From positions 3,720,001-3,784,000 of the forward strand of contig OY969556.1 of NCBI GenBank assembly GCA_963701015.1: a DNA stretch of 64,000 nt, in the 5' to 3' direction. The notes below the pieces were generated by a model. That model was given only the letters and a program-made list of their open reading frames with translations, was not told the DNA's origin and did not search any database. The DNA comes from MFD09286-c1 sp963701015. GTDB lineage: Bacteria; Bacteroidota; Bacteroidia; Bacteroidales; DTGW01. Both the position numbers and the translations under genes were made by a program. Of this stretch, positions 56,701 through 63,967 are shown in pieces (the stretch's first letter is position 1; the number at the start of each line of letters is the position of its first letter).

Positions 56701-58247
56701 AATTGGCGGAAATAATTAAATAACCTATACGGACGTTGCGAAAGAACAGCCAATGGTGTATCATTACCCATAGAACCAGTTGGTTCGTAACCTTCACTTG
56801 CCATTGGTATCATTATTGATTCCAGGTCTTCTTTTGAATAACCAAAAACTTTCATATATTTTGGAAGTTCAGCATCCAATTCAGATAATACACGTTCTTT
56901 GGCTTCCAAATTATGAAGTTCTAACCGGCTATCTTTCAACCATTGCTGATACGGGTTCATTTTTGCCAATTGTGCTTTCAATTCAACATCAGGAATTATT
57001 ATTCCCAATTTCGTATCAACCAGCAATATTTTGCCTGGGCGTTGGCGTCCTTTTTCTTTAATATCTTCGGGTGGAAATACCTGACAACCTACTTCGGAAC
57101 CCATAGCAATAATGTCATTTTTAGTAATCACATATCGCGAAGGACGAAGCCCGTTTCTATCTAAAGTTCCACCTACAAAACGACCATCGGAAAATACAAT
57201 TGATGCCGGACCATCCCATGGTTCCATAATAGTGGAATAAAACTCGTAAAAGGCTTTTAAACTATCAGGAATAGGGTTTTTCGCATTCCATGATTCCGGT
57301 ATAAGCATTGCCAAAGCATGTGGCAAACTTCGCCCTGCTAGGTGAATAAATTCCAAAGCATTATCTAAAGAAGCTGAATCGCTTTTCCCGGGTTCAATGA
57401 TTGGAAAAAGTTTTTGAATATCGTCTCCGAATAAATCAGTTTTTAATAAACCTTCACGGGCTTTCATCCAGTTACGGTTTCCTTTCACAGTATTTATTTC
57501 ACCATTGTGCGAAAGATAGCGGAAAGGCTGAGCTAAATCCCAGGTAGGAAATGTATTCGTACTAAATCGTGAATGTATCATTGATATAGCACTTGTCATA
57601 TTTGTATCGCTCAAATCAGGGAAATATTCACGCACCTGAATTGGAGTTAACATACCTTTATAAATAAGCACTTTTGATGATAAGCTTGGGAAATAGAAAG
57701 CATCCTTATTATCAATGGTTGAATTCCTGACTTGATTTTCACTTAATTTGCGAACAATAAAAAGTTTACGTTCCAATTCATCCTGTTCAAATTTTCCGGT
57801 AAGGAAAACCTGTTTCATTGCAGGTTCATTACTTCGTGCAATTTCTCCCAGACACAATGTATTAACAGGCAGTTCGCGATAAGTAATAATGGATAATCCT
57901 TCCTGCTTCACAACTTCTTCAAAAATTTTAAGGCATTTTTCAGCTTCCTTTTGTTTTTTAGGAAGAAAAATAATTCCAGCACCATATTGACCTGGAGCAG
58001 GAAGTTTAATACCCTTACTAATAAAGAAATCATGGGGCATTTGAATTTGAATTCCAGCACCATCACCCGTAACATTATCGGCGCTTTCGGCACCACGATG
58101 AGTCATGTTGATTAAAACATCCAAGCCACGACGAACAATCTCGTGTGATTTCTGGCCTTTAATATGGGCCACAAATCCTATCCCGCAAGCATCGTGTTCG
58201 TTTTCAGGGCGATACATCCCCTGGGCCTTTGGCAAACCTGTTCGCAT
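53721..58247 (-). CDS. gltB: glutamate synthase large (alpha) subunit
   Basis: A 1,508-residue subunit of NADPH-dependent glutamate synthase, which makes two glutamates from 2-oxoglutarate and glutamine. The type II glutaminase domain begins after a 20-residue propeptide at Cys21 (HDACGIGFVAHI). The central and FMN-binding domains include SPPPHHDIYSIEDLKQLIFD and SGCEGGTGASPVSSIKHAG. The 3Fe-4S cluster region is CIMMRKCHLNTCPVGVATQ, and the C-terminal beta-helix has GGRTVVLGKTGRNFAAGMSG. Length equals the family norm. Together with gltD it forms the ammonia-assimilation operon. A structured region upstream may regulate it. Confidence 0.98.
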   Translation of the reverse strand: MRTGLPKAQGMYRPENEHDACGIGFVAHIKGQKSHEIVRRGLDVLINMTHRGAESADNVTGDGAGIQIQMPHDFFISKGIKLPAPGQYGAGIIFLPKKQKEAEKCLKIFEEVVKQEGLSIITYRELPVNTLCLGEIARSNEPAMKQVFLTGKFEQDELERKLFIVRKLSENQVRNSTIDNKDAFYFPSLSSKVLIYKGMLTPIQVREYFPDLSDTNMTSAISMIHSRFSTNTFPTWDLAQPFRYLSHNGEINTVKGNRNWMKAREGLLKTDLFGDDIQKLFPIIEPGKSDSASLDNALEFIHLAGRSLPHALAMLIPESWNAKNPIPDSLKAFYEFYSTIMEPWDGPASIVFSDGRFVGGTLDRNGLRPSRYVITKNDIIAMGSEVGCQVFPPEDIKEKGRQRPGKILLVDTKLGIIIPDVELKAQLAKMNPYQQWLKDSRLELHNLEAKERVLSELDAELPKYMKVFGYSKEDLESIMIPMASEGYEPTGSMGNDTPLAVLSQRPYRLFNYFRQLFAQVTNPPIDPIREGLVMSLSNYIGSVSQNVLVDSPSHCKSIRFDSPILTNTDLAKLKNLKEDGFHHRTLSIVFPVNGGKNALEKALAQICSDAEKAVDEGVNYLILSDRGIDAEHAPISSLLATSAVHHHLIDAKKRMQVGLVIETAEPREVHHFACLIGFGASIVNPYGAYAVLSDLCQQGKIKIDYVKARENYLKAIDAGLLKILSKMGISTLRSYHGAEIFEAVGIGDKVINKYFPSTSSRIGGIGFEEIQMEAAIPHQQFFAEGLNGMPKTFGFYQYRRDGEIHGWDPQAIALLQWATKTNNYNKFKEFTSFVDKHNQTPIYLRGFFDYKKNPIPIEKVEPVSEITKRFITGAMSYGSISKEAHEALAEAMNQIGGKSNTGEGGEDSERFKPKPDGRWHRSAVKQVASGRFGVTANYLVNADEIQIKMAQGAKPGEGGQLPGLKVNKIIAKLRHSTPGITLISPPPHHDIYSIEDLKQLIFDLKCINPKAKISVKLVSEDGVGTVAAGVAKAKADVIIISGCEGGTGASPVSSIKHAGLPMEMGISEAHQTLVMNDLRGRVRLQTDGQFKTGRDVVIGAMLGAEEFAFATTALIVLGCIMMRKCHLNTCPVGVATQEEELRKRFVGKSEYVVNYFSFLAQEIREHMAELGIAKFDDLVGRADLIITRNYPDHWKAKTVNLSKLTFVPEEAKKYPLHCTTAQHHDIDDHMDHELIKLSNSAIKNKEKVWIAKPITNVDRTIGAMLSGEIAKVYGDEGLPDDTINARFFGSAGQTFGGFLSKGITFRLEGDSNDYLGKGICGGKIIVVPSAASTFKPEENIIVGNTLLYGATSGEVYIRGIAGERFCVRNSGANAVVEGVGDHCCEYMTGGRTVVLGKTGRNFAAGMSGGIAYVLDMEGNFEYFCNKGLVDISPLESTDDIKEVQKLISNHLYYTNSTVAEKILTNWDEYGPRFKKVIPLEYKKVLEQLKLQALEEKLELTEDEPHRRY

Positions 58248-58268
58248 AATTTTATAATATTTAAATGA

Positions 58269-58302
58269 GCCCCTCCCAAGCCCTCCCCAAGAGGGAGGGA
58301 GA
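58269..58302 (-). repeat. GC-rich hairpin upstream of gltB
   Basis: On the gene strand, CTCCCTCCCTCTTGGGGAGG is followed by GCTTGGGAGGGGC. It lies 21 bases before the gltB ATG. It has the same form and placement as the copy upstream of gltD. Confidence 0.7.
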
Positions 58303-58414
58303 AGAGGTAGCAGTTAATATTCATTTTATAAAACTCTTTTCATTTCCAAAAAAGGAGTAAAGTTGAGTTGAAACCTAATATTTTAGAAACTTTTGCATTT
58401 CCCATTTTTTAAGC

Positions 58415-58440
58415 CACTCCTTTGGAGGGGTTGGGGAGGC
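58415..58440 (+). repeat. GC-rich hairpin repeat, opposite orientation
   Basis: The plus strand reads CACTCCTTTGGAGGGGTTGG followed by GGAGGC, the same family as 58269-58302 but inverted. The two copies therefore form a head-to-head pair within the gltB leader. Confidence 0.6.
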
Positions 58441-58444
58441 AAAA

Positions 58445-58585
58445 ACAAATCAGCCGTTCCCTGGTGTGAGAACGGCTGATTTTTATATTCTATCAATGCC
58501 ATATTATTCTCACACACGTTGAATAACCTTCTTATTGTCCTTCCTCGAAATATGGGATTTTTTTATCATGTCCAAATTTTATTTT
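58445..58585 (-). ncRNA. candidate structured leader or small RNA upstream of gltB
   Basis: Transcript proposed to start about 58585, below the -7 element TATCTTTG, and to reach the terminator at 58447-58482. The segment can form CCATATT/AATATGG (58499-58505 with 58549-58555) and a smaller hairpin TTATTC/GAATAA (58504-58509 with 58521-58526, competing for two bases). The loop of the terminator contains GTGTGAGAA (58464-58472), exactly complementary to TTCTCACAC (58507-58515). This allows either a kissing interaction or an alternative antiterminator fold. It matches no RNA family that I can name. Confidence 0.45.
58447..58482 (-). terminator. terminator or attenuator hairpin in the gltB leader
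   Basis: A perfect 12-bp stem (AAATCAGCCGTT and its complement) with a 12-base loop. On the minus strand it is followed by GTTTTTG, and on the plus strand by TTTTTATATT. It could end proA transcripts 276 bases past the stop codon, but the promoter-like element lies between proA and this hairpin, which favours a role in a gltB leader. Confidence 0.8.
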
Positions 58586-58590
58586 CGTGA

Positions 58591-58598
58591 CAAAGATA
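58591..58598 (-). promoter_or_regulatory. candidate -7 element upstream of the gltB leader
   Basis: On the minus strand TATCTTTG, a very good match to the Bacteroidetes -7 consensus, followed by TCACG. It is about 340 bases upstream of the gltB ATG. No clear -33 motif was seen. Confidence 0.45.
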
Positions 58599-58757
58599 CA
58601 ACAAAAACTATATTTTATTAAATACTTCATTATAATTTATAAAATATTTATACTGATTCTAAATATTTAATTCTAATTTGAAAGCAAATCATTCAATTGT
58701 CTTAAATTTCAACGAACATTATTACAATTCTATTAAATATATTAAATCAAGCTATTA

Positions 58758-60056
58758 TTAAAGTGAAAATTTTTTATCCAGTTTTTTATGAGTAAACTTT
58801 TTTTTGCCGGAAGCATAATCTGCAACTATTTCACCATTTCCTATTAGCTTCCATTTATAAATTAACAAGCCTTCCAATCCAACAGGTCCGCGTGCATGAA
58901 TTTTATTGGTACTTATACCTACTTCAGCACCAAGTCCATAGCGAAAACCATCACTGAATCGTGTACTTGCATTCCAAAATACATTTCCGGCATCAACTAA
59001 ATCCATAAATTTTTTTGCTTCATCTTTACTTTTGGTTATAATACTTTCGGTATGGCCTGAACCAAATTTGTTAATATGTTCAATGGCAGCATCAGTCGAG
59101 GAAACTACCTTAATTGAAACAATATAATCTAAATATTCAGTTCCCCAGTCAGTTTCATTTGCCGGAATTGTTTGAATAATTTTTTGCGTGATTTCACATC
59201 CACGTATTTCAACATTATGCTTATCCAACTCAGTTTTTAATTTTGGAAGAAAACTTGGAGCTATGGATTCATGAACCAAAAATGTTTCAGCAGCATTGCA
59301 AACTGCACAATACTGTATTTTTGAGTCAACAGCCACATTAACTGCCATATTCAAATCAGCATCCTTATTAATATAAACATGACAAATTCCATCGGCATGA
59401 CCAAGGACAGGAATATTTGAATTATCCATGATATATTTTACAAATTCATTTGAACCGCGTGGAATAATTAAATCGATAGAATCATCCATGGTCAACATTT
59501 CATTAACATCTGACCGGGTTTCAAGTAATTGTATCCATCCTTTTGGAATACCAGAATTAATTGTTGCTTCAGCAATAATGGTTGCTAAAATCCTGTTAGT
59601 ATTTACAGCCTCGCTACCACCTTTTAATAGCAATGCGTTTCCACTTTTTAAACAAAGTGTTGAAATTTGAACCAAAGCATCAGGGCGTGATTCAAAAATT
59701 ACTCCAATAACACCAATCGGGCAGCTCACTTTATAAAGTTCAAGGCCTTTATCCAATTCTGTTGCAGTTAATGTTTCACCAACTGGTTCAGGTAAATTAA
59801 TCAGACTTTCAATTCCTTTAATTACTTCGTCTATTTTACTTTCATCAAATATTAATCGTTTAAGCAGCGGCAATGCTAAATTCGACTTTTGGGCAAGTTC
59901 CAAATCGGCTTTATTCGCAGCAATAATTTCAGGTAATTTTGATTTTAATGCATGAGCAATTGCTAATAGTGCATTATTTTTCTCATCCTTACTTTTAGCT
60001 GAAAGTAAAATTGAAGCTTGTTTTGCTTCCATAGCCAATTCTTTGGTCATTGCCAT
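58758..60056 (-). CDS. proA: glutamate-5-semialdehyde dehydrogenase
   Basis: A 432-residue NADPH-dependent enzyme, the second step of proline synthesis, reducing glutamyl-5-phosphate to the semialdehyde. Seen: PIGVIGVIFESRPDALVQIS, LLKGGSEAVNTN, DLIIPRGSNEFVKYI, the catalytic-cysteine region KIQYCAVCNAAETFLVH, GSGHTESIITK, and VFWNASTRFSDGFRYGLGAE. The start MAMTKELA is 2 bases after the proB stop, so the two are translationally coupled. It is the last gene of the leftward argR-proC-argH-proB-proA run. Confidence 0.97.
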   Translation of the reverse strand: MAMTKELAMEAKQASILLSAKSKDEKNNALLAIAHALKSKLPEIIAANKADLELAQKSNLALPLLKRLIFDESKIDEVIKGIESLINLPEPVGETLTATELDKGLELYKVSCPIGVIGVIFESRPDALVQISTLCLKSGNALLLKGGSEAVNTNRILATIIAEATINSGIPKGWIQLLETRSDVNEMLTMDDSIDLIIPRGSNEFVKYIMDNSNIPVLGHADGICHVYINKDADLNMAVNVAVDSKIQYCAVCNAAETFLVHESIAPSFLPKLKTELDKHNVEIRGCEITQKIIQTIPANETDWGTEYLDYIVSIKVVSSTDAAIEHINKFGSGHTESIITKSKDEAKKFMDLVDAGNVFWNASTRFSDGFRYGLGAEVGISTNKIHARGPVGLEGLLIYKWKLIGNGEIVADYASGKKKFTHKKLDKKFSL

Positions 60057-60058
60057 TT

Positions 60059-60910
60059 TTATCCTAATTTTTCTCTAAAATTCTGTAACTGAACTTTTGA
60101 ATCATATAAATCATGCTCGGTCTTACCTATGAAAAATGTTCCAACATCTTTTCCTTCAATTATATCGAAAATAATTTGAGGATCTTCGCCATTGGCAATT
60201 ACCATGTCAATTCCAGCCTTGTTGCATAAATTTGCAGCGGCAATTTTGGTAACCATTCCACCTTTAGCAAATTCAGAATTTGAAGATCCTGCATATTCTT
60301 TTACATCAGCAATATCAAAAACCTTTGAAATAATTTGCGCATTTTCCTCCTTTCGTGGATCCCCATTATAAAGTCCGTCAATATCGGATAGTATTATAAG
60401 CAAATCAGCTTCAACCATAGATGCCACATGCGCTGAAAGTGTATCATTATCTCCAAATTCAATTTCATCCGTTGAAACTGTATCATTTTCATTTATGATT
60501 GGAATGATATACATATTCATCAAAGTGTTCAGTGTATTTTTTGCGTTGAATCTGCGAATTGGATTCAAAACTCCATCTTTCGTAAGCAAAACCTGCGCCG
60601 TAATCTGGTTATAATTCGAAAAAGCCTGGTCGTAAATTTTAATCAGTTCAGCCTGACCAATTGAAGCTAATGCTTGTTTTTCCGATAATTTTGTAGGTTT
60701 TTGCATTAGGCCAATTTTACCGGCCCCAACAGCAATTGCCCCCGATGAAACCAGCATAGTCTTTCGTCCTTGCAACATTAATTCAGACATCACTTTTGAC
60801 AGCTTTTCAATCCTTTGGAAATTTATTTTTCCATCGGCCATTGTTAGCGAGGATGTTCCTATTTTAATTACAATTTTGCTTTTATCCTTTAACCTTTTTC
60901 TGTCATCCAT
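60059..60910 (-). CDS. proB: glutamate 5-kinase, short form without PUA domain
   Basis: A 283-residue amino-acid kinase that phosphorylates glutamate in the first step of proline synthesis. Seen: IVIKIGTSSLT, LVSSGAIAVGAGKIGL, INENDTVSTDEIEFGDNDTLSAHVA (landmark NENDTV), LSDIDGLYNGDPR and FAKGGMVTKIAAA. It ends soon after the kinase domain and lacks the C-terminal PUA domain of the 367-residue E. coli enzyme, as is found in some other bacteria. Proline feedback inhibition acts on the kinase domain, so it may still be regulated. It is coupled to proA. Confidence 0.96.
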   Translation of the reverse strand: MDDRKRLKDKSKIVIKIGTSSLTMADGKINFQRIEKLSKVMSELMLQGRKTMLVSSGAIAVGAGKIGLMQKPTKLSEKQALASIGQAELIKIYDQAFSNYNQITAQVLLTKDGVLNPIRRFNAKNTLNTLMNMYIIPIINENDTVSTDEIEFGDNDTLSAHVASMVEADLLIILSDIDGLYNGDPRKEENAQIISKVFDIADVKEYAGSSNSEFAKGGMVTKIAAANLCNKAGIDMVIANGEDPQIIFDIIEGKDVGTFFIGKTEHDLYDSKVQLQNFREKLG

Positions 60911-60967
60911 AATTTTCTATTGTCCGCTTCCTGATGGAACCAGGAGAAATCAGGTTTTATAAAAATT

Positions 60968-62308
60968 TTATTCAACAATCAATACTAATTTTTTCAAAGC
61001 TAATTCAGCCTTTTCAAAACCTGTATCAGCAATTACTTTTTGCATTTTTAAAGTTATCATATCATTGCAAAGGTTACCAATGCTTCCTTCGTGTGTATGA
61101 TTTACTTCTGTATTTGGTTTGTAACGTCCATCTTTAATTTCATTTGCTATATTTTTATACGCATCGCGAAAGGGAATTCCTTCCAAAACCTGTCGGTTAA
61201 CCTCCTCAACACTAAAAAGATATTTATATTTTTCATCATTTAAAATGTCCTTTTGAATAATTATGTTTTCAAGCATCATATTGGCAAGTATTAAACAAGC
61301 CTGAATATCTTCAAAAGCTGGGAAAAGGCTTTCTTTCAATAATTGCAAATCGCGATGATAGCCCGATGGCAAATTGGTTGTCAATAATGCAAGTTCATTC
61401 GGAAGCGATTGCAATTTGTTGCCTTTAGCACGAATTAATTCAAAAACATCGGGATTTTTTTTATGAGGCATAATGCTTGACCCGGTTGTAAGTTCATCGG
61501 GAAACTTTACAAAACCAAAATTCTGGTTCATAAACAAACAAATATCCATTGCCATTTTGGCTAAAGTTGAACCCAAGGAAGCCAATGCAGCAGCAATAGC
61601 TTTTTCAGTTTTTCCCCGTCCCATTTGGGCATAAACTACATTATAGCTTAAAGAGTCGAATCCAAGTAATTGAGTTGTAAGTGTTCTGTTTAAAGGAAAT
61701 GAAGAACCATATCCTGCTGCAGAGCCTAAGGGGTTTTGGTTAGTTATTTTATAAGCTGCCTGAAACATAATCATATCGTCAACCAGACTTTCGGCATAAG
61801 CACCAAACCACAGTCCAAAGGATGAAGGCATTGCCAATTGCAAATGCGTATAACCCGGCAATAAATATTCCTTATATTTTTCGCTTAAAGAAATTAGCGT
61901 GTCAAAAAGTGTTTTTGTACTTTCAACTATTGCTTTAATTTGTTCACGTGCATAAAGCTTAACATCGACTAAAACCTGGTCGTTTCGCGAACGTCCGCTA
62001 TGAACTTTTTTACCAATGTCGCCAAGTTTTCGGGTAAGTTGCAATTCTATTTGGGAATGAACATCTTCAATACCATCTTCTATTTTAAAGCCTTCAGTTT
62101 TTATTGAATGATAAATAGCAACCAGTTCTTTAACCAACACTTTTAGTTCACTAGTCTCCAAAAGGCCAACCGATTCAAGCATGGTTATATGTGCGATGGT
62201 TCCCAAAATATCAGCTTCGGCAATATAGACATCTAATTCCCTGTCCTTGCCAACCGTAAATTGTTCCACCAAATTATTAACTGCAGTCCCTTTATCCCAA
62301 AGTTTCAT
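60968..62308 (-). CDS. argH: argininosuccinate lyase
   Basis: A 446-residue enzyme that splits argininosuccinate into arginine and fumarate, the last step of arginine synthesis. Seen: DVHSQIELQLTRKLGDIGKKVHSGRSRNDQ (landmark HSGRSRNDQV), GYTHLQLAMPSSFGLWF, NPLGSAAGYGSSFPL, and the fumarase/aspartase signature GSSIMPHKKNPD. The C-terminus continues through the expected helices. A GC-rich hairpin lies directly against the start codon (62311-62347). Neighbours argR and proC support a shared arginine/proline unit. Confidence 0.96.
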   Translation of the reverse strand: MKLWDKGTAVNNLVEQFTVGKDRELDVYIAEADILGTIAHITMLESVGLLETSELKVLVKELVAIYHSIKTEGFKIEDGIEDVHSQIELQLTRKLGDIGKKVHSGRSRNDQVLVDVKLYAREQIKAIVESTKTLFDTLISLSEKYKEYLLPGYTHLQLAMPSSFGLWFGAYAESLVDDMIMFQAAYKITNQNPLGSAAGYGSSFPLNRTLTTQLLGFDSLSYNVVYAQMGRGKTEKAIAAALASLGSTLAKMAMDICLFMNQNFGFVKFPDELTTGSSIMPHKKNPDVFELIRAKGNKLQSLPNELALLTTNLPSGYHRDLQLLKESLFPAFEDIQACLILANMMLENIIIQKDILNDEKYKYLFSVEEVNRQVLEGIPFRDAYKNIANEIKDGRYKPNTEVNHTHEGSIGNLCNDMITLKMQKVIADTGFEKAELALKKLVLIVE

Positions 62309-62310
62309 TG

Positions 62311-62347
62311 CCCCTCCTTATTCCTCCCCAAAGGGGAGGAGAAAGCC
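62311..62347 (-). repeat. GC-rich hairpin abutting the argH start codon
   Basis: On the gene strand, CTCCTCCCCTTTGGGGAGG is followed by AATAAGGAGGGGCA and then the ATG. It is the closest of the family to a start codon, 2 bases away, and so is well placed to affect translation. Confidence 0.7.
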
Positions 62348-62355
62348 TTCTTTAT

Positions 62356-63177
62356 TTATTTTATTTTATCAATTTCGTTAAATGAATGGACTATTCCTTT
62401 AATAACTGCTGAACTCAAACCATTGTGTTCCATTTCATTCAGACCTTTAATAGTCAAGCCCATAGGTGTTGTAACCTTGTCAATTTCCTGCTCAGGATGC
62501 AAGCCGTTTTGCAACAATAATGAAGCTGCACCTTTTGCAACCTGGGCAACAATTAATTGTGCTTCATCTGCATGGAAGCCAACTTGTATTCCACCTTGCG
62601 AAGCAGCCCTCATAAACCTCATCATATAAGCAGTTCCGCAAGAACCAAGAACAGTTGCTGCTGCCATCATTTTTTCTTCAATTACAAGCGTTGAGCCAAG
62701 TTTATCAAAAATTGCCTTTACCGACAGAAACTCATTGCTTGTGGGTTTATTTGAAGCCAAACATGTCATTGACTCGCAAATGGAAATTGCAATATTTGGC
62801 ATTATGCGCACTACTACAAATCCGGGTCCAATTACTTTTTCAACTTCATCAAAACTTAAAGCCGAAACAACCGAAATTATTATTTGCTTTTTATTATTAA
62901 GCTTTACTTTTAAACCTTTAAGTAAATCCATTGCCTGACGAGGTTGAACAGCCAATAAAATAAAATCGGCATCATTAATTGCCAATTCATTGTCATGTGT
63001 GGCTTTAACCCCAAATTCTTTCAAATCTGCAAGAGATTGCGACGCTGCCCTGGTGATAGTTATATTTTCCTTTTTAAAAACACCTGATTTAATAAAACCT
63101 TGTGTGATTGCCAGGCCGATATTACCTCCTCCAAGTACTGCTATTTTCTTTGAATTTACTGCCATTGTACTTTTCAT
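62356..63177 (-). CDS. proC: pyrroline-5-carboxylate reductase
   Basis: A 273-residue NAD(P)H-dependent reductase for the last step of proline synthesis. Seen: IAVLGGGNIGLAITQGFIKS with GxGxxG, FILLAVQPRQAMDLL, VVRIMPNIAISICESMT, and the family signature near ATVLGSCGTAYMMRFM and GLHPEQEIDKVTTPMGLTIKG (usual form PGGxTxxG, here TPMGLT). The start at 63177 is used, and an internal ATG at 63165 (MAVNSKK) is also possible. It lies between argR and argH. Confidence 0.93.
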   Translation of the reverse strand: MKSTMAVNSKKIAVLGGGNIGLAITQGFIKSGVFKKENITITRAASQSLADLKEFGVKATHDNELAINDADFILLAVQPRQAMDLLKGLKVKLNNKKQIIISVVSALSFDEVEKVIGPGFVVVRIMPNIAISICESMTCLASNKPTSNEFLSVKAIFDKLGSTLVIEEKMMAAATVLGSCGTAYMMRFMRAASQGGIQVGFHADEAQLIVAQVAKGAASLLLQNGLHPEQEIDKVTTPMGLTIKGLNEMEHNGLSSAVIKGIVHSFNEIDKIK

Positions 63178-63257
63178 TTTAATGCGAATTGTATTCTTTA
63201 AATGAAGCCTGCAAAAATACTAAAACCTTTATACTTTAAAACCCGATATAAATAAAT

Positions 63258-63740
63258 TTAAATTTTACCTTCAAGCTCAGGCATAATCATTATCATAGCA
63301 TTTTTAACATCTTGAGGGGCAACCCCTTCAACAGGAATTACTAAAATTGTATCATCGCCAGCAATGGTTCCGAGTACTTCGTAGGGGGCGTTGCTATCAA
63401 TAAGTGAAGCAATGCTACTTGCATAGCCCGATTTGGTACGAATTACTCCTAAATTATTCGAAAATTTAATGGATATAAATCCATTTACCGGGAAATTATC
63501 TCTATTTATAGCATGTTTAATTTGTAATCCTTCCTGCCCTTCAGGTAAAAAGTAAATATAGCCTTTTTCCGGATCGGCAATTTTACCAACTTTCAGGAAT
63601 TTTAAATCGCGTGAAAGTGTTGCCTGTGTCAGTGCAAAACCCTTCTCGGCCAATACTGTTAACAATTCTTCCTGAGTACTTATCTTCATAGTACCCACTA
63701 TTTTCCTTATGGCTAAAAGCCTCTTTGTTTTCGAGCTCAT
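63258..63740 (-). CDS. argR: arginine repressor
   Basis: A 160-residue ArgR-family regulator. The N-terminal winged helix includes ISTQEELLTVLAEKGFALTQ and ATLSRDLKFLKVGK (the recognition-helix region, TQATLSRDL). The C-terminal arginine-binding/hexamerisation domain has TKSGYASSIASLIDSNAPYEVLGTIAGDDTILVI (landmark GTIAGDDTIL with the ligand-contacting Asp pair). It probably senses arginine and controls the following argH/pro genes and its own promoter. A candidate -7 element lies at 63766-63773, only 26 bases upstream. Confidence 0.95.
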   Translation of the reverse strand: MSSKTKRLLAIRKIVGTMKISTQEELLTVLAEKGFALTQATLSRDLKFLKVGKIADPEKGYIYFLPEGQEGLQIKHAINRDNFPVNGFISIKFSNNLGVIRTKSGYASSIASLIDSNAPYEVLGTIAGDDTILVIPVEGVAPQDVKNAMIMIMPELEGKI

Positions 63741-63765
63741 TACGAATATATATACAAATTGATTG

Positions 63766-63773
63766 CAAATTTA
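63766..63773 (-). promoter_or_regulatory. candidate -7 element for argR
   Basis: On the minus strand TAAATTTG, which fits TAnnTTTG, 26 bases upstream of the argR ATG. It overlaps a 9-base motif AATTTATAC (63768-63776) that recurs nearby and may be an ArgR half-site. Confidence 0.35.
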
Positions 63774-63816
63774 TACATATTTCTAAATAAAAAATCGTTT
63801 TTTAAAAATTAATTTA

Positions 63817-63824
63817 TACTTTTG
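63817..63824 (+). promoter_or_regulatory. candidate rightward -7 element
   Basis: TACTTTTG followed by C fits TAnnTTTG. A T-rich stretch at 63796-63803 is a poor candidate for -33. It faces away from argR and could start the RNA that ends at the hairpin at 63942. Confidence 0.4.
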
Positions 63825-63829
63825 CATAG

Positions 63830-63967
63830 AATTTTAGTTCTATTGGTTATAACTTAATAATTTCCTGATTAACAGGCTAATTTAATGCAAATGGTTAATT
63901 TTTCAGAAAAGACATTTAACGAAATAAGTATAAATTTATTTAATCCCCTTTCAAGGGGATTTTTTTT
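63830..63967 (+). ncRNA. candidate small RNA or arginine-linked leader between promoter and terminator
   Basis: About 140 bases lie between the rightward promoter-like motif and a strong terminator. They contain a small CCTG/CAGG hairpin (63864-63876 region) and a possible 30-odd-codon frame starting near 63885 (MQMVNFSEKT...), which runs through the terminator and is not arginine-rich. It could be a small RNA, or an attenuated leader for a gene beyond the window's right edge. No family is recognised. Confidence 0.3.
63942..63967 (+). terminator. strong rightward terminator
   Basis: AATCCCCTT and AAGGGGATT form a perfect 9-bp stem with a 2-base loop, followed by eight Ts (63960-63967). There is no gene immediately upstream on this strand, so the transcript it stops is unannotated. 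Confidence 0.8.

Larger units (their letters stand above)
58248..58757. other. 510-base intergenic region upstream of gltB
   Basis: This gap holds, right to left: a promoter-like -7 element (58591-58598), a predicted folded segment (58499-58555), a perfect terminator hairpin (58447-58482), and two GC-rich hairpin repeats in opposite orientation (58415-58440 and 58269-58302). The 58600-58757 part is AT-rich without recognisable structure. No open frame of note is present. Confidence 0.7.
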
